Origin: JAAUTG01 sp964458705 | GTDB taxonomy: Bacteria > Bacteroidota > Bacteroidia > Chitinophagales > Saprospiraceae | NCBI GenBank assembly: GCA_964458705.1 | Contig: CAYWKD010000007.1 | Location: 29,334 to 93,333 of the forward strand | Reading direction: 5' to 3' | Length of the DNA stretch: 64,000 nt | In this document: piece after piece, positions 16,785 through 25,238 of the stretch | Numbering within the stretch: position 1 is the first letter of the stretch | Layout of the letters: each line of letters starts with the position of its first letter | The notes under the pieces: model-generated | The model's input: only the letters and a program-made list of their open reading frames with translations | Told to the model about the DNA's origin: nothing | Databases searched by the model: none | Made by a program: the position numbers and the translations under genes

Positions 16785-17747
16785 ATGAAAAAAATAATAC
16801 TTATCCTCTGCATTGCGTTAGCTCATTTTTCTTTAAAAGCACAATTAACAGAAGAAGCAGTTTTTACACATTACAATTTGAATCCTTCATTGATTAATCC
16901 TGGAGCTTATGGCTTCAATGGTGGTTCGCAAGCCTTCATGAATATTCGATCTGGATGGACTGGATTTCCGGGTTCACCAAAGACTTACGCACTGTCATAC
17001 AATGGTGCAATTGGAGATGTAATGGGCGTAGGAGCAAGCATATTATCAGAAAATGTAGCTGCCTTGACTAATCTTAGGGTGCAAGGTGGTTTAAGTGCAA
17101 GATTTCAAATTTCTGATGACTTTACTATTGCAGGGGGATTAACGGGGGAAGTCAGTCAGCGCAGTATTTCTGATGCTATTTTGCAAGATGACTTCTATGA
17201 CCAAGGGGATGCCATTGTAGAAGGTAATATAGATGCCTCTCGTTTTTTTGATGCTAGTTTTGGCGTATTTGGTCAGTACGGAAATACTTACGCTGGAGTG
17301 AGTCTGCCCAACTTAGTTGTTGCTAAACTAAGTGATATAAAAATAGCAAGTGATTCCACAGAAAATAAGCTCTCCTTCTTGAAATCTTATGCTGCGACTT
17401 TAGGGCATGAATTTGTCATTAATGACGATTTACAGATAGAACCTTCTGTCTTTTTTATCAAAATAGAAAATGCACCAATAAGGGCAGATATTAATATTTT
17501 GGCAAAATTCCTGGAAGAGAAATTTACGGCAGGGCTATCTTATCGCTACATGGAAGCCACCTTCGATGATACTATGGGGGGACACGCAGGAGTGCTGCTT
17601 GGCTTCAAAGTGGCAGCTTTCAGTTTATACTATTCTTATGATGTTTCTTTTTTGAAGTTTCAAGAATACAACGGCGGTGGACATGAAGTAACGATTGGAT
17701 TTGATTTTAAGAATAATAACGGAAATAGTCGAGTAAGTAATTTTTAA
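16785..17747 (+). CDS. PorP/SprF family outer-membrane protein
   Basis: Type IX secretion-associated outer-membrane protein of the PorP/SprF family, 320 aa. A signal peptide ends near residue 19 (LKAQ). The diagnostic N-terminal block HYNLNPSLINPGAYG lies at about 28-42, followed by FMNIRSGWTGFPGSP. The rest reads as alternating strands of a small barrel. In Flavobacterium, SprF is needed for secretion or anchoring of the type B cargo SprB. Here the gene follows directly after a type B SprB-repeat adhesin, so it is very probably its dedicated partner. The last 4 bp overlap the convergent EI24 gene. Confidence 0.92.
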   Translation: MKKIILILCIALAHFSLKAQLTEEAVFTHYNLNPSLINPGAYGFNGGSQAFMNIRSGWTGFPGSPKTYALSYNGAIGDVMGVGASILSENVAALTNLRVQGGLSARFQISDDFTIAGGLTGEVSQRSISDAILQDDFYDQGDAIVEGNIDASRFFDASFGVFGQYGNTYAGVSLPNLVVAKLSDIKIASDSTENKLSFLKSYAATLGHEFVINDDLQIEPSVFFIKIENAPIRADINILAKFLEEKFTAGLSYRYMEATFDDTMGGHAGVLLGFKVAAFSLYYSYDVSFLKFQEYNGGGHEVTIGFDFKNNNGNSRVSNF

Positions 17748-18487
17748 TTATTTAAGCGCTTTACTTTCTTTACTGTTTCTAAGGTGGCTGCAATTGTAGC
17801 TAGTGGTGGTGCGAAAAGAAAGCCAATTCCGCTTATGAATAGCCAAAGAAAGATAATACCATTTCCTATAGCCAAACCTTTATTTTTTCTTACAAAGGCA
17901 ATACTTTCGTTGAAATTGAAATGGCGTTCCATTGTGTAATCCATGTTACCAAAACCAGCATAGTAGGCTTGAATGACAAATATAAATATTGTAGTAAAGG
18001 GGCTAATAACTGGAAAGACAACTCCTATCCCCAATAGAATAAAGGTGTAAAGCAATTCCAACATAATATTTCGCAACGCCAATCTCAGACCACGCAGTAA
18101 ATTTTTGGCAAATTGTGCCAACTTAAATTCATGGGTAACTCTTTGGCCAGCAAGATGACCTTCTATTTTCTCTGAGAGTGGGCTCATGAAAGGAGATACA
18201 ACAACAAGTACAACGTGCTTGAATGCTAAAAAAGCAATTAAGGCAATGATAATGCCAACCAGAATAGAGCCAACTGCATCAACAACTCCTTCCCCACGCC
18301 ACCTATACCATGAGGTGATCCACTCACCTATATTGTCAGCGTATTGAAAAATTAGCCATACAGCAAGCCCTCCGAATAATAGGCTGATAAATCCAGGTAC
18401 AAAAACGTAGAACCACAATTTAAGCTCCCTTATTAGTCGAAAAGCCTTGCCGTAAGCCAATATAGATTTGATAAATGAAGCGAGCAT
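17744..18487 (-). CDS. EI24-domain integral membrane protein (CysZ-like)
   Basis: EI24/CysZ-family inner-membrane protein, 247 aa, with hydrophobic segments near 25-50, 73-98, 135-170 and 205-232. The family motif region SPFMSPLSEKIE lies near 98. Proteobacterial CysZ is a sulfate permease; Bacteroidota members are uncharacterised and no sulfur-assimilation gene is nearby, so transport of sulfate is not assigned. The gene lies 43 bp after the ricT-like gene and may be cotranscribed with it. Confidence 0.8.
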   Translation of the reverse strand: MLASFIKSILAYGKAFRLIRELKLWFYVFVPGFISLLFGGLAVWLIFQYADNIGEWITSWYRWRGEGVVDAVGSILVGIIIALIAFLAFKHVVLVVVSPFMSPLSEKIEGHLAGQRVTHEFKLAQFAKNLLRGLRLALRNIMLELLYTFILLGIGVVFPVISPFTTIFIFVIQAYYAGFGNMDYTMERHFNFNESIAFVRKNKGLAIGNGIIFLWLFISGIGFLFAPPLATIAATLETVKKVKRLNN

Positions 18488-18530
18488 AGATGATTTTTTT
18501 CGTTAATCCATGGTGTTCATTCTGATATAT

Positions 18531-19703
18531 CTATTTCTTCGTGGGCTGGTTATTCTGATTATATCGTTTTCTACTACGGTTTTTATTCTTTTTTCGTCGC
18601 TTCTTTTTCTTTTCAGAGGGAAGTTCCACTGCACCTGTAACATCGCTAAAGTCTTTGAAGCTATCTACTCCGTCTTCACTTATGCTTGCAAACTGGAGAG
18701 ACTGTAAGTCCAAGGGCTTTTCTCCCTTTTTATTCATCTCTTTTATTTCTTTTACCTTGCTCACTTCCAATGGGTAAAATAGTCCTCTTCCATTCTCTTT
18801 GGCATAAACGAAGTACATCAGACGCTTGAAAATATCCGTTTTTACCAGTAGTGCTTTTCCAGCTTGAGTTTCAAGTGAATCTACACCTTTAGGAAATTCC
18901 TCTAAAGCATCCATGTAAGTATCTAGCTCGTAGTTTAAGCAACATTTTAGACGACCGCACTGTCCAGAAAGCTTAGCTTGGTTGATAGCAAGGTTCTGAT
19001 ATCTAGCAGCGGTGGTAGAAACTGATTTGAAGTCGGTTAGCCAAGTTGAACAGCAAAGTTCTCGTCCACACGAACCAATGCCTCCTATTCTGGCTGATTC
19101 CTGCCTTGCTCCAATTTGACGCATTTCAATCTTGATCCGAAATTCTTTTGCATAGTTGCGAATGAGTTCGCGAAAATCAACTCGTCCATCTGCAGTGTAG
19201 TAAAAAGTAGCTTTGCGTTTATCACCCTGAAACTCTACATCACCAATTTTCATCTCTAAGCCTAACGATCTAGCAATTACTCTAGCCTTTACCATTGTTG
19301 CGTGCTCCTCTGCCCTTGCTTCTTCCAATTTTTCTAAATCTCGCTCATTTGCTTTCCTTAATACATTTTGACTGATGGTATCTTCTCTTACTCGCTTTTT
19401 CTTTAATTGTAAGCGAACCAAATCTCCCGACAGTGAGACACGACCTATATCATAGCCATTGTTACTTTCCACTGCAACCATATCCCCTGAAATGGCTCTA
19501 GTATGAGTCGGGTTCTTGAAAAAATCTTTCCTTGCTCCATTTTTGAAACTTACTTCAACAATGTCGTAAGACTCAGGATCAAAAAAACTTTGCTTAGCTA
19601 ACCAATCAAATGTATTTAAACGATTACAACCTCCACTTGAACAGCCTCCGTTGCTTTTGCATCCTTCTGGAGACGATCCTGTTGCACATCCCTGACAACC
19701 CAT
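18531..19703 (-). CDS. ricT: PSP1/RicT-like protein
   Basis: PSP1 C-terminal domain protein of 390 aa, related to RicT (YaaT). B. subtilis RicT works with RicA and RicF in an Fe-S complex that helps RNase Y mature mRNAs; those partners are not seen here, so the exact role is uncertain. Visible features are a cysteine-rich N-terminus (seven cysteines in the first 26 residues), the PSP1 signature with GRELCC near 206 and CGRLKCCLNYE near 247, and a very basic lysine/arginine tail (about 365-390) that suggests nucleic-acid binding. holB lies 189 bp upstream on the same strand, a pairing common in Bacteroidota. Confidence 0.85.
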   Translation of the reverse strand: MGCQGCATGSSPEGCKSNGGCSSGGCNRLNTFDWLAKQSFFDPESYDIVEVSFKNGARKDFFKNPTHTRAISGDMVAVESNNGYDIGRVSLSGDLVRLQLKKKRVREDTISQNVLRKANERDLEKLEEARAEEHATMVKARVIARSLGLEMKIGDVEFQGDKRKATFYYTADGRVDFRELIRNYAKEFRIKIEMRQIGARQESARIGGIGSCGRELCCSTWLTDFKSVSTTAARYQNLAINQAKLSGQCGRLKCCLNYELDTYMDALEEFPKGVDSLETQAGKALLVKTDIFKRLMYFVYAKENGRGLFYPLEVSKVKEIKEMNKKGEKPLDLQSLQFASISEDGVDSFKDFSDVTGAVELPSEKKKKRRKKNKNRSRKRYNQNNQPTKK

Positions 19704-19892
19704 ATTTATTATATATGTTTGAAGGCAAGTTGATTGAAGTATATTTAATGAACTACTTTAGCTTATCTATTTTAAGTGTATCATAGTTTTCTGCTGCACA
19801 CTCTTAATCTCTTCAATCAAATAATTTAACAGCTACAATAGATTTTAACCAAACTACTCTGAGTAATCAATCATTCCCTAAAATCCTTATAA

Positions 19893-21020
19893 CTATTTAT
19901 AACTTGAACTTACCTTTTGATTTCTTAAAAAATTGTTCATTTGCAAACTAGCATCCAAAAATAATACTTTTGGATGAGCATTGCGCTCAATATAGAAACT
20001 TAATTGATTTAATAGCGTTACGATCTCCTCAATCTGATCAAAATTAATAATCTGCTTAAATTTTATAGCCGTTTGACGTTCGGCATCTGTCAATCTAACG
20101 CCACTTAATTCATTAGTAGTACACAAATACAAATACTCACGCATGAAGTGTAGTGCATAGCGCAAGAAAAATTTTTGATGCTCTCTGCCAAACTTTGCAA
20201 ATCGTTCTACCCATTGTACCAACTCAACGCTATTCCCTCTGTAACATTTTCTCATCCATTCTAAAAATAATATCGCATTGTCATTATCTATCTGTTTTAA
20301 TAGTTTCAGTGCTTCGTTGAAATTGCCATCAGCTAGTTGTGAAATCTGAAATGCTCTATTTTCATCAATGCCTCGCCTGACTAAGCCCTCTTTTACTTGT
20401 TCATCAGAAAGTGAACGGAGTCTGATTATTTGACACCTTGAGAGAATAGTATTTAAAATTAGCTCAGCATTTTCAGCTACTAACAAGAATAAAGTATCTT
20501 CTGGTGGCTCTTCTATTAGTTTTAACAATCTATTACCTTCCTTTCCTAAATATTCAGGTAACCACATAATCAATACTTTATGCTTACCTTCGAAGGACTT
20601 TAGGCTTAACTTTCGGATAATATTCAAGCATTCTTCCTTATTAATATTTCCTTGCTTATTCTCAGCACCAATCATTTGAAGCCACTCAAAGATAGCTGGA
20701 TAAGTATGTTCACTCAACATGACCCGCCACTGCTCTAGGAATTGATCGCTCTTCACATTAGTACCCACAGTGGGAAAAGAAAAGTGAATATCTGGATGTA
20801 TCCATTTGGCAGCTTTGATGCAATTGGTACATCTGCCACAAGGCTCACCTTCTTTTTTCTGTTGGCATAATACATATTGTGCAAAAGCTAGTGCCAAACC
20901 CAATTTTCCAGACCCTTCTTTGCCTACAAAAAGCAAGGCATGTGGCATTCTATCAGAAGCCACCATTTGTAATAGCTGATCTTTTGCTACGCTTTGTCCA
21001 ATAACATCTTTGAATTGCAT
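19893..21020 (-). CDS. holB: DNA polymerase III delta-prime subunit
   Basis: Clamp-loader ATPase-fold subunit delta', 375 aa. It helps load the beta clamp on DNA. Visible features are the start FKDVIGQ, a modified P-loop GKEGSGKLG near 34 that lacks the normal GKT (expected, as delta' does not hydrolyse ATP), zinc-ligand cysteines spaced C-x8-C-x2-C-x2-C near 50-65, LIEEPPEDT near 170, and an SRCQ sensor near 195. The frame is open to a TTG at 21026, but the ATG at 21020 gives the usual family start. It lies upstream of the ricT-like gene on the same strand. Confidence 0.92.
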   Translation of the reverse strand: MQFKDVIGQSVAKDQLLQMVASDRMPHALLFVGKEGSGKLGLALAFAQYVLCQQKKEGEPCGRCTNCIKAAKWIHPDIHFSFPTVGTNVKSDQFLEQWRVMLSEHTYPAIFEWLQMIGAENKQGNINKEECLNIIRKLSLKSFEGKHKVLIMWLPEYLGKEGNRLLKLIEEPPEDTLFLLVAENAELILNTILSRCQIIRLRSLSDEQVKEGLVRRGIDENRAFQISQLADGNFNEALKLLKQIDNDNAILFLEWMRKCYRGNSVELVQWVERFAKFGREHQKFFLRYALHFMREYLYLCTTNELSGVRLTDAERQTAIKFKQIINFDQIEEIVTLLNQLSFYIERNAHPKVLFLDASLQMNNFLRNQKVSSSYK

Positions 21021-21302
21021 ATTCAATAATTGAGCATACTCAGTACAAATACAAAATTAGAAAAATATTTTACGGCGTCTTTAGATTTTTTTATTTCCAT
21101 TGAGAGCTAGCGTAATTTGCTTATTTACAATCTTTTGAATAAAAAATACAACATAGATAAAAGTAAAAAATGTCAGGTTGATGATATTTAACAGTCATAC
21201 TGATCAAAATTAATTTGCATTGTATTGATATTTAATTTACATTTGTGGCATAAGTTATTCAAAAAAAGAATAAAAAAGTATGCAGCTAAAGTGAAAATTA
21301 AC

Positions 21303-21310
21303 TATATTTG
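21303..21310 (+). promoter_or_regulatory. putative -7 box TATATTTG for a short transcript or leader
   Basis: Exact match to TAnnTTTG. No TTG at the canonical upstream distance. It lies about 63 bp before a strong intrinsic terminator, so it could start a small RNA. Confidence 0.35.
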
Positions 21311-21372
21311 CATTCCAATAGAGAAAAGGTTTTAGAAAGCTATAAAGATTTTGGTTTTTTGGGGTTATACAT

Positions 21373-21410
21373 GGTGAGTACTCGTTATCTCTAACGAGGC
21401 TCACCTTTTT
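21373..21410 (+). terminator. intrinsic terminator
   Basis: Two-tier stem: GGTGAG pairs with CTCACC (21400-21405), and inside it CTCGTTA (21381-21387) pairs with TAACGAG (21392-21398). TTTTT follows directly. No gene on the plus strand ends here, so it terminates either a short RNA from the box at 21303 or read-through toward the tRNA. Confidence 0.65.
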
Positions 21411-21476
21411 AGTTTATGATAATCACCAAGTTGCTTATTCAGCAGAGATGTTTTATATTTACATATTTTTTGAAAT

Positions 21477-21553
21477 GGCGCGGTAGCTCAGCCGGTTAGA
21501 GCGCAGGATTCATAATCCTGAGGTCGGGGGTTCGAGCCCCCCCCACGCTACCA
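21477..21553 (+). tRNA. tRNA-Met (CAT anticodon)
   Basis: Full cloverleaf, 77 nt with encoded CCA. The D arm is GCTC/GAGC, the anticodon arm CAGGA/TCCTG holds loop TTCATAA with anticodon CAT, and the T arm GGGGG/CCCCC holds TTCGAGC. The acceptor stem has a G1-T72 wobble and a C5-A68 mismatch. CAT reads Met (initiator or elongator) or, after lysidine modification, Ile AUA. An initiator normally has a 1-72 mismatch and three G-C pairs in the anticodon stem, which is not seen, so elongator Met is favoured; tRNA-Ile2 is not excluded. Confidence 0.9.
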
Positions 21554-21563
21554 ATTAGTTTAA

Positions 21564-21610
21564 AGTGAAAGCCGAATCATTGGTTATTGATTCGGCTTTC
21601 ACTATTTTTA
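21564..21610. terminator. bidirectional terminator after tRNA-Met
   Basis: A perfect 16-bp stem (21564-21579 with 21588-21603) and an 8-nt loop TTGGTTAT. On the plus strand it is followed by a T-rich run, and it also lies just past the 3' end of the minus-strand gene at 21608, so it can serve both. Confidence 0.75.
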
Positions 21611-22567
21611 TTTATTGAACTGCCTTTTTTTCCATTTTTGAATTCTATCTAGCCATTGATACCTGTTGCTATGATATTTCCAAATGAAAAAATAGGGAAC
21701 TTGTATTGCACCAAATTGTAAACGAATTCTCTCAATATTTTGAAGCATACTACCTTCAAAGTCAAAGCAAGATAAATTGAGTTGCTGAGCTGTATATTGA
21801 ATAGCATGCCAGACAAGCAGGATACTTGCGCCACTATTTCTAAATTGTGGGTCATCACCCGAAAGATGATAATAGCTTCTCTGCCGATCCCAAATTAGAT
21901 AAGCAACCGAATGAATTTGTTGCTTCGCATCAATGGCATAGAATATCTTTCTGGCATTCTGCTGAGCGAGTGAAGCATCGTACTGTAAAAATTCAGCTAA
22001 ATTATAAGGCATATTTAATCCCTGTCGGTCAAAGCTCTTTTGATGAATCGCATAAAATTTTTTGGGATCTAAGTCTTCTAGTATGGTTAACTGAGTCGTT
22101 GCTTTTTTGATATTTCGTCGTATATTTCTGTTAAAATTATGATAAGTAACCTCCAAATCTTGAATATTATGGAGGCGATAAGTGTAAAGTGTAGTTTGTT
22201 TAAACCCTTCCCAGTAGAAGGGAAGCCAATTGGTAACATAGGGTGAAAAATTCTGTTTGAAGCCATCATTTTTAGGTAAATGTTCGATGAACTTTTGAAA
22301 GGCTTGATGTTCTTTTTTTAGTACCCGATGAGCGGAAGCGAGATGAATACCACTATGCTTTACAAAAGGAGGCATAGTAATATAATTCATTCCAAAACGC
22401 CTTTTCTCAAAGTAGGGGAGTACGCCAATTGGCACATTATTTTCTATTAATACCAAGCATAACCAGTCGCACACACCGTCTAAATACCAAGGTTGAAAGA
22501 AAATTGGCAAATCCTTATTGGTATCGCAAAAGGCTTGATAATCGTATTTGGAAGTGCTTACAGTCAA
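21608..22567 (-). CDS. GNAT-fold acetyltransferase (BioF2/FemAB-like)
   Basis: 319-aa protein of the BioF2-like/FemAB acetyltransferase group, which acylates amines or builds aminoacyl or saccharide links at the envelope. The conserved pattern is RNIRRNIKKA near 145, then a GNAT core near 210-280 with YLIWD, YYHLSGDDP, NSGASILLVWHAI and FDFEGSM. No signal or membrane segment, so it acts in the cytoplasm. The frame allows only a TTG start at 22567: the in-frame upstream stop lies 5 codons away and the next Met is about 60 residues in. Its substrate cannot be told from context. Confidence 0.75.
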   Translation of the reverse strand: MTVSTSKYDYQAFCDTNKDLPIFFQPWYLDGVCDWLCLVLIENNVPIGVLPYFEKRRFGMNYITMPPFVKHSGIHLASAHRVLKKEHQAFQKFIEHLPKNDGFKQNFSPYVTNWLPFYWEGFKQTTLYTYRLHNIQDLEVTYHNFNRNIRRNIKKATTQLTILEDLDPKKFYAIHQKSFDRQGLNMPYNLAEFLQYDASLAQQNARKIFYAIDAKQQIHSVAYLIWDRQRSYYHLSGDDPQFRNSGASILLVWHAIQYTAQQLNLSCFDFEGSMLQNIERIRLQFGAIQVPYFFIWKYHSNRYQWLDRIQKWKKRQFNK

Positions 22568-22721
22568 TGATTTAAGTTTTTATTTCCATTCTTAACACTT
22601 TTTTGCATTACTTCTTGATGCTTTAAAGTGCGTTAATTTAGGGTTAAATACTTACTGCAATTAGCTATAGCTTGAGTATTAATAGTTATTATTGAGCATG
22701 AATCAAAAGTAATTAATCTGT

Positions 22722-23261
22722 ATGAAAAAGATAGTATTTATGACATTGGCAGCCTCTTTTTTCTTGGCTTCTTGCGGACCTACTTTAAAGCCATTTACTC
22801 AGCGACTGTACGAACAAAATGGTTGGTCAGAAAATGATCTGAAGCGCATTCAGTTTTACTTATCAGAAGATATTGTGCTGAGGCGAGATGACACAAACCG
22901 CTCTCAATCTAGCATTCAAGATGGAGAGATTCAAATTGTGGAAGGTGGTTCAGTAGAAAAAGTAGTAATTAGAAAAGGTACTCCTGGTGTATTTGTTTTC
23001 AGTCCTAAAGCTAATCGTTTTGCTATTAGTTTTGATAAAGATGACGATAAATATTTAATGTTCGGCCCCAATCCTAAAGCCAACAATCGCTATTTGATTT
23101 TAGCATCAGAGTGGAGAAAGGGGAATGGAATTCTCACTTACAATGGCAGACGCTACCGAATTGATGATAGCGATGCGTATGCTGCTTTGATGGTTGACTT
23201 AAAAAAAGTTCGTCGTATGAACGTCAAGTCAAGCACGGCTAGTGGTCGTAGAATTGATTAA
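22722..23261 (+). CDS. lipoprotein of unknown function
   Basis: 179-aa predicted lipoprotein with lipobox LASC and the lipidated Cys at 18. The mature part has no domain I can name. It is rich in charged residues and beta-like segments (VVIRKGTPGVFVFSP, ILTYNGRRYRID). The pattern resembles a family of lone lipoproteins in Bacteroidota. It has its own spacer upstream and ends in a hairpin shared with the convergent aminotransferase gene. Confidence 0.7.
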   Translation: MKKIVFMTLAASFFLASCGPTLKPFTQRLYEQNGWSENDLKRIQFYLSEDIVLRRDDTNRSQSSIQDGEIQIVEGGSVEKVVIRKGTPGVFVFSPKANRFAISFDKDDDKYLMFGPNPKANNRYLILASEWRKGNGILTYNGRRYRIDDSDAYAALMVDLKKVRRMNVKSSTASGRRID

Positions 23262-23286
23262 GTCCTTTTTTAGAAACAGCCGTATC

Positions 23287-23316
23287 CTATCCAGCAGCGC
23301 AACAGTTGCTGGATAG
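23287..23316. terminator. hairpin between convergent genes
   Basis: A perfect 10-bp inverted repeat (CTATCCAGCA and its complement) with a 10-nt loop, midway between two convergent genes. T-tracts are weak on both sides, so terminator function is plausible but not certain. Confidence 0.5.
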
Positions 23317-23333
23317 TTAGAAGATATGGAAAT

Positions 23334-24659
23334 TTACTGAACCATTCGTTTTTTCTTAACAAATACAATCAATCGCTGTATTGCTACCTCTAGGTCGGAT
23401 TGTTCGAAGCAAGTGTAAACCATTCTAAAAAGTCCTCGCTTGGTATGTCCGAACCCTTGTCCAGGCGTAAGTAGAATGCCTGTTTCCTTATAAAACGCTA
23501 GCCAAAAATCATCTTCGGCATCTTGAGTATTGGCGGATAAAAATTCTGACAAATCTAACCAAATAAATAAACTACCTCTGGATGGCACATAATCAATATT
23601 TAGTGCTTTTAGCTGCTGAACGACAGTTACATAAGATTCAGTGAGTAGCCGTTGATTTTCAGCAATATAACGCTGTACAAATCGGCTGTCTTTCAATACT
23701 TCTTGTACTATCCACTGAGCATAATTAGACACTAAGTGCGAATAGTTCAAATTCTCGTAAGCCTGTAAAAAAGCCCTATTTAAAGAATAGACCAAACCAA
23801 TCCTAAAGCCCGAAATGCCAAAGTCTTTTGAAAAGGCGTACCACAAATGTAGATAGCTACTTTTTTGCTGCTCCATAATTTGGGCAAATGAAATAAACGG
23901 TATTTCTTGATTGTAGTCCACTTGAATATCAGGATGTTTTGTATTAATTAATGACAAGCCATAAATTTCATTTACAATCAGATGAATTCTCTGTTGCATA
24001 CACCAATCTGCAATGGTCTGAAGTTGCTCAAAAGTGTACATTCTTCCAGTTGGATTGTCGGGAGTGGTGAGTACGAGCATCTTAAACTGCTTGCCTTTTG
24101 CTTCAATCTCTTTTTTAGCCTTTTCTAAGTGATTTATATTTAGTAAAAATCCAGATTTAATGTCTGCTAAATTATGATGTGTAATGAGGTCGTACCGCTC
24201 CATACCTGCAATATTTCCGATGTCTTGTTTATAGACTGGATAGCAAGGAGTGGGAAAAACAGCTACATCACCTGAATCTGCTAGGATAAGCGAAGTCATC
24301 TCTACTACACTGGTCGCCCCTGCTGAAAAAGCTAAATTTTCAGGATCAATTGGACATTTGGTGAGAAACTGTGCCATGAAAGTTGCCACAGCTTGTCGGA
24401 AGCTTGGTGCGCCTTTGCCGGAAGTATAAGCAGCTACCCAATCTGGAATTTGTTGGTTCTGATGGATTTGCGCCATTTTTTCACTCAATAAATGCCAGAC
24501 TAACTTATTCTCTGCTATATTCAAGGGAAATGTACCTGATGGATTATATTTTGGATCGTACAGGTTTTCAGTGGCTTCAAAGTAGGCTTCCATATCTACT
24601 CTCAGCACGGTTTGAGCAGCATTATTTCCTCTGTTCGATAAACTAGATATAGGTGTCAT
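23334..24659 (-). CDS. PLP-dependent aminotransferase class I/II (ACC synthase-like)
   Basis: 441-aa fold-type I PLP enzyme. It shows SGKGAPSFRQAVA near 79, GATSVVEM near 110, TTPDNPTGR near 200 (Asn contact to PLP), NEIYG near 231 in place of the usual DE(I/V)Y, the PLP-lysine motif FSKDFGISGFRIG near 280, and a C-terminal GQGFGH...FRMVYT with the substrate-binding Arg. The closest look is to 1-aminocyclopropane-1-carboxylate synthase-like aminotransferases. The substrate is unknown. A TTG start at 24674 is possible, but the ATG at 24659 is preferred. It is divergent from the 24701 gene with 41 bp between. Confidence 0.85.
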   Translation of the reverse strand: MTPISSLSNRGNNAAQTVLRVDMEAYFEATENLYDPKYNPSGTFPLNIAENKLVWHLLSEKMAQIHQNQQIPDWVAAYTSGKGAPSFRQAVATFMAQFLTKCPIDPENLAFSAGATSVVEMTSLILADSGDVAVFPTPCYPVYKQDIGNIAGMERYDLITHHNLADIKSGFLLNINHLEKAKKEIEAKGKQFKMLVLTTPDNPTGRMYTFEQLQTIADWCMQQRIHLIVNEIYGLSLINTKHPDIQVDYNQEIPFISFAQIMEQQKSSYLHLWYAFSKDFGISGFRIGLVYSLNRAFLQAYENLNYSHLVSNYAQWIVQEVLKDSRFVQRYIAENQRLLTESYVTVVQQLKALNIDYVPSRGSLFIWLDLSEFLSANTQDAEDDFWLAFYKETGILLTPGQGFGHTKRGLFRMVYTCFEQSDLEVAIQRLIVFVKKKRMVQ

Positions 24660-24700
24660 AGTGTTTGAGTTCAAGATTTAAAAACAAAGATAATAATAGT

Positions 24701-25183
24701 ATGACAGCATACGAATCATTGCCAGACAGCACCAAAGTTTGGATTTACCAAGCGAATCGTCCATTCACGGAAGAAGAATTAAAGGAAGTAAAGCATTACT
24801 TACAGCAGTTTGCCGACCAGTGGGTAAGTCATAATCGCGCTTTGCGTTCTTTTGCCGATGTGCTGCATCATCGTTTTATAGTGTTGATGGTGGATGAAAG
24901 CCAAGCAGGTGCAAGTGGTTGTTCTATTGATAGCTCGGTTCATTTTCTTCAAAAACTTGCTGCTCACTTTAGAGTGGACTTATTCGATCGTTTGACCTTT
25001 GCGTACAAAGAAAATGGAGCGGTGAAAACTGCACACAAAGACCAATTTACTGAGCTATACAAAAAAGGTGTCATCTCAGCAGATACCTTTGTTTTCGATA
25101 ATTTAGTGAAGACTAAAGCAGATTTTGAAAGGCAGTGGATTAAGCCATTACGGGACAGTTGGCACGCTAATTTTGTAGGATGA
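24701..25183 (+). CDS. conserved Bacteroidota protein of unknown function
   Basis: 160-aa soluble protein starting MTAYESLPDS. The frame is open upstream to a TTG at 24665, but that overlaps the divergent promoter space, so the ATG is used. It belongs to a family widespread in Bacteroidota that is often labelled 'ABC transporter ATPase'. There is no Walker A, Walker B or signature motif here, so that label is not supported. Residues 35-75 (WVSHNRALRSF, HHRFIVLMVDE, ASGCSIDSSVHF) form the conserved core. Function unknown. Confidence 0.75.
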   Translation: MTAYESLPDSTKVWIYQANRPFTEEELKEVKHYLQQFADQWVSHNRALRSFADVLHHRFIVLMVDESQAGASGCSIDSSVHFLQKLAAHFRVDLFDRLTFAYKENGAVKTAHKDQFTELYKKGVISADTFVFDNLVKTKADFERQWIKPLRDSWHANFVG

Positions 25184-25197
25184 TTGGTATGTTGAAC

Positions 25198-25231
25198 GCT
25201 AGATACTCCCTACGATGGACTAATATCTAGC
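25198..25231. terminator. hairpin between convergent genes
   Basis: GCTAGATA (25198-25205) pairs with TATCTAGC (25224-25231) over an 18-nt loop, between the 24701 gene and argS, which converge. No clear T-tract, so it is a weak terminator candidate. Confidence 0.4.
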
Positions 25232-25238
25232 ATTTAGG

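Larger units (their letters stand above)
21027..21476. other. intergenic region upstream of tRNA-Met with putative short transcript
   Basis: A 450-bp spacer with no protein-coding ORF. It holds a TATATTTG box (21303-21310) and a strong hairpin-plus-T-tract (21373-21410), listed separately. Together they predict a transcript of about 90-95 nt that ends before the tRNA gene. The rest is AT-rich and shows nothing else. Confidence 0.4.

Noticed and set aside
5026..17747. A classical cellulosome locus
   Set aside because: No glycoside hydrolase, carbohydrate-binding module or polysaccharide-uptake gene lies in or near the island, so only a scaffold-like assembly is proposed.
24701..25183. ABC transporter ATPase label for the 160-aa protein
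   Set aside because: No Walker A, Walker B or ABC signature motif is present.
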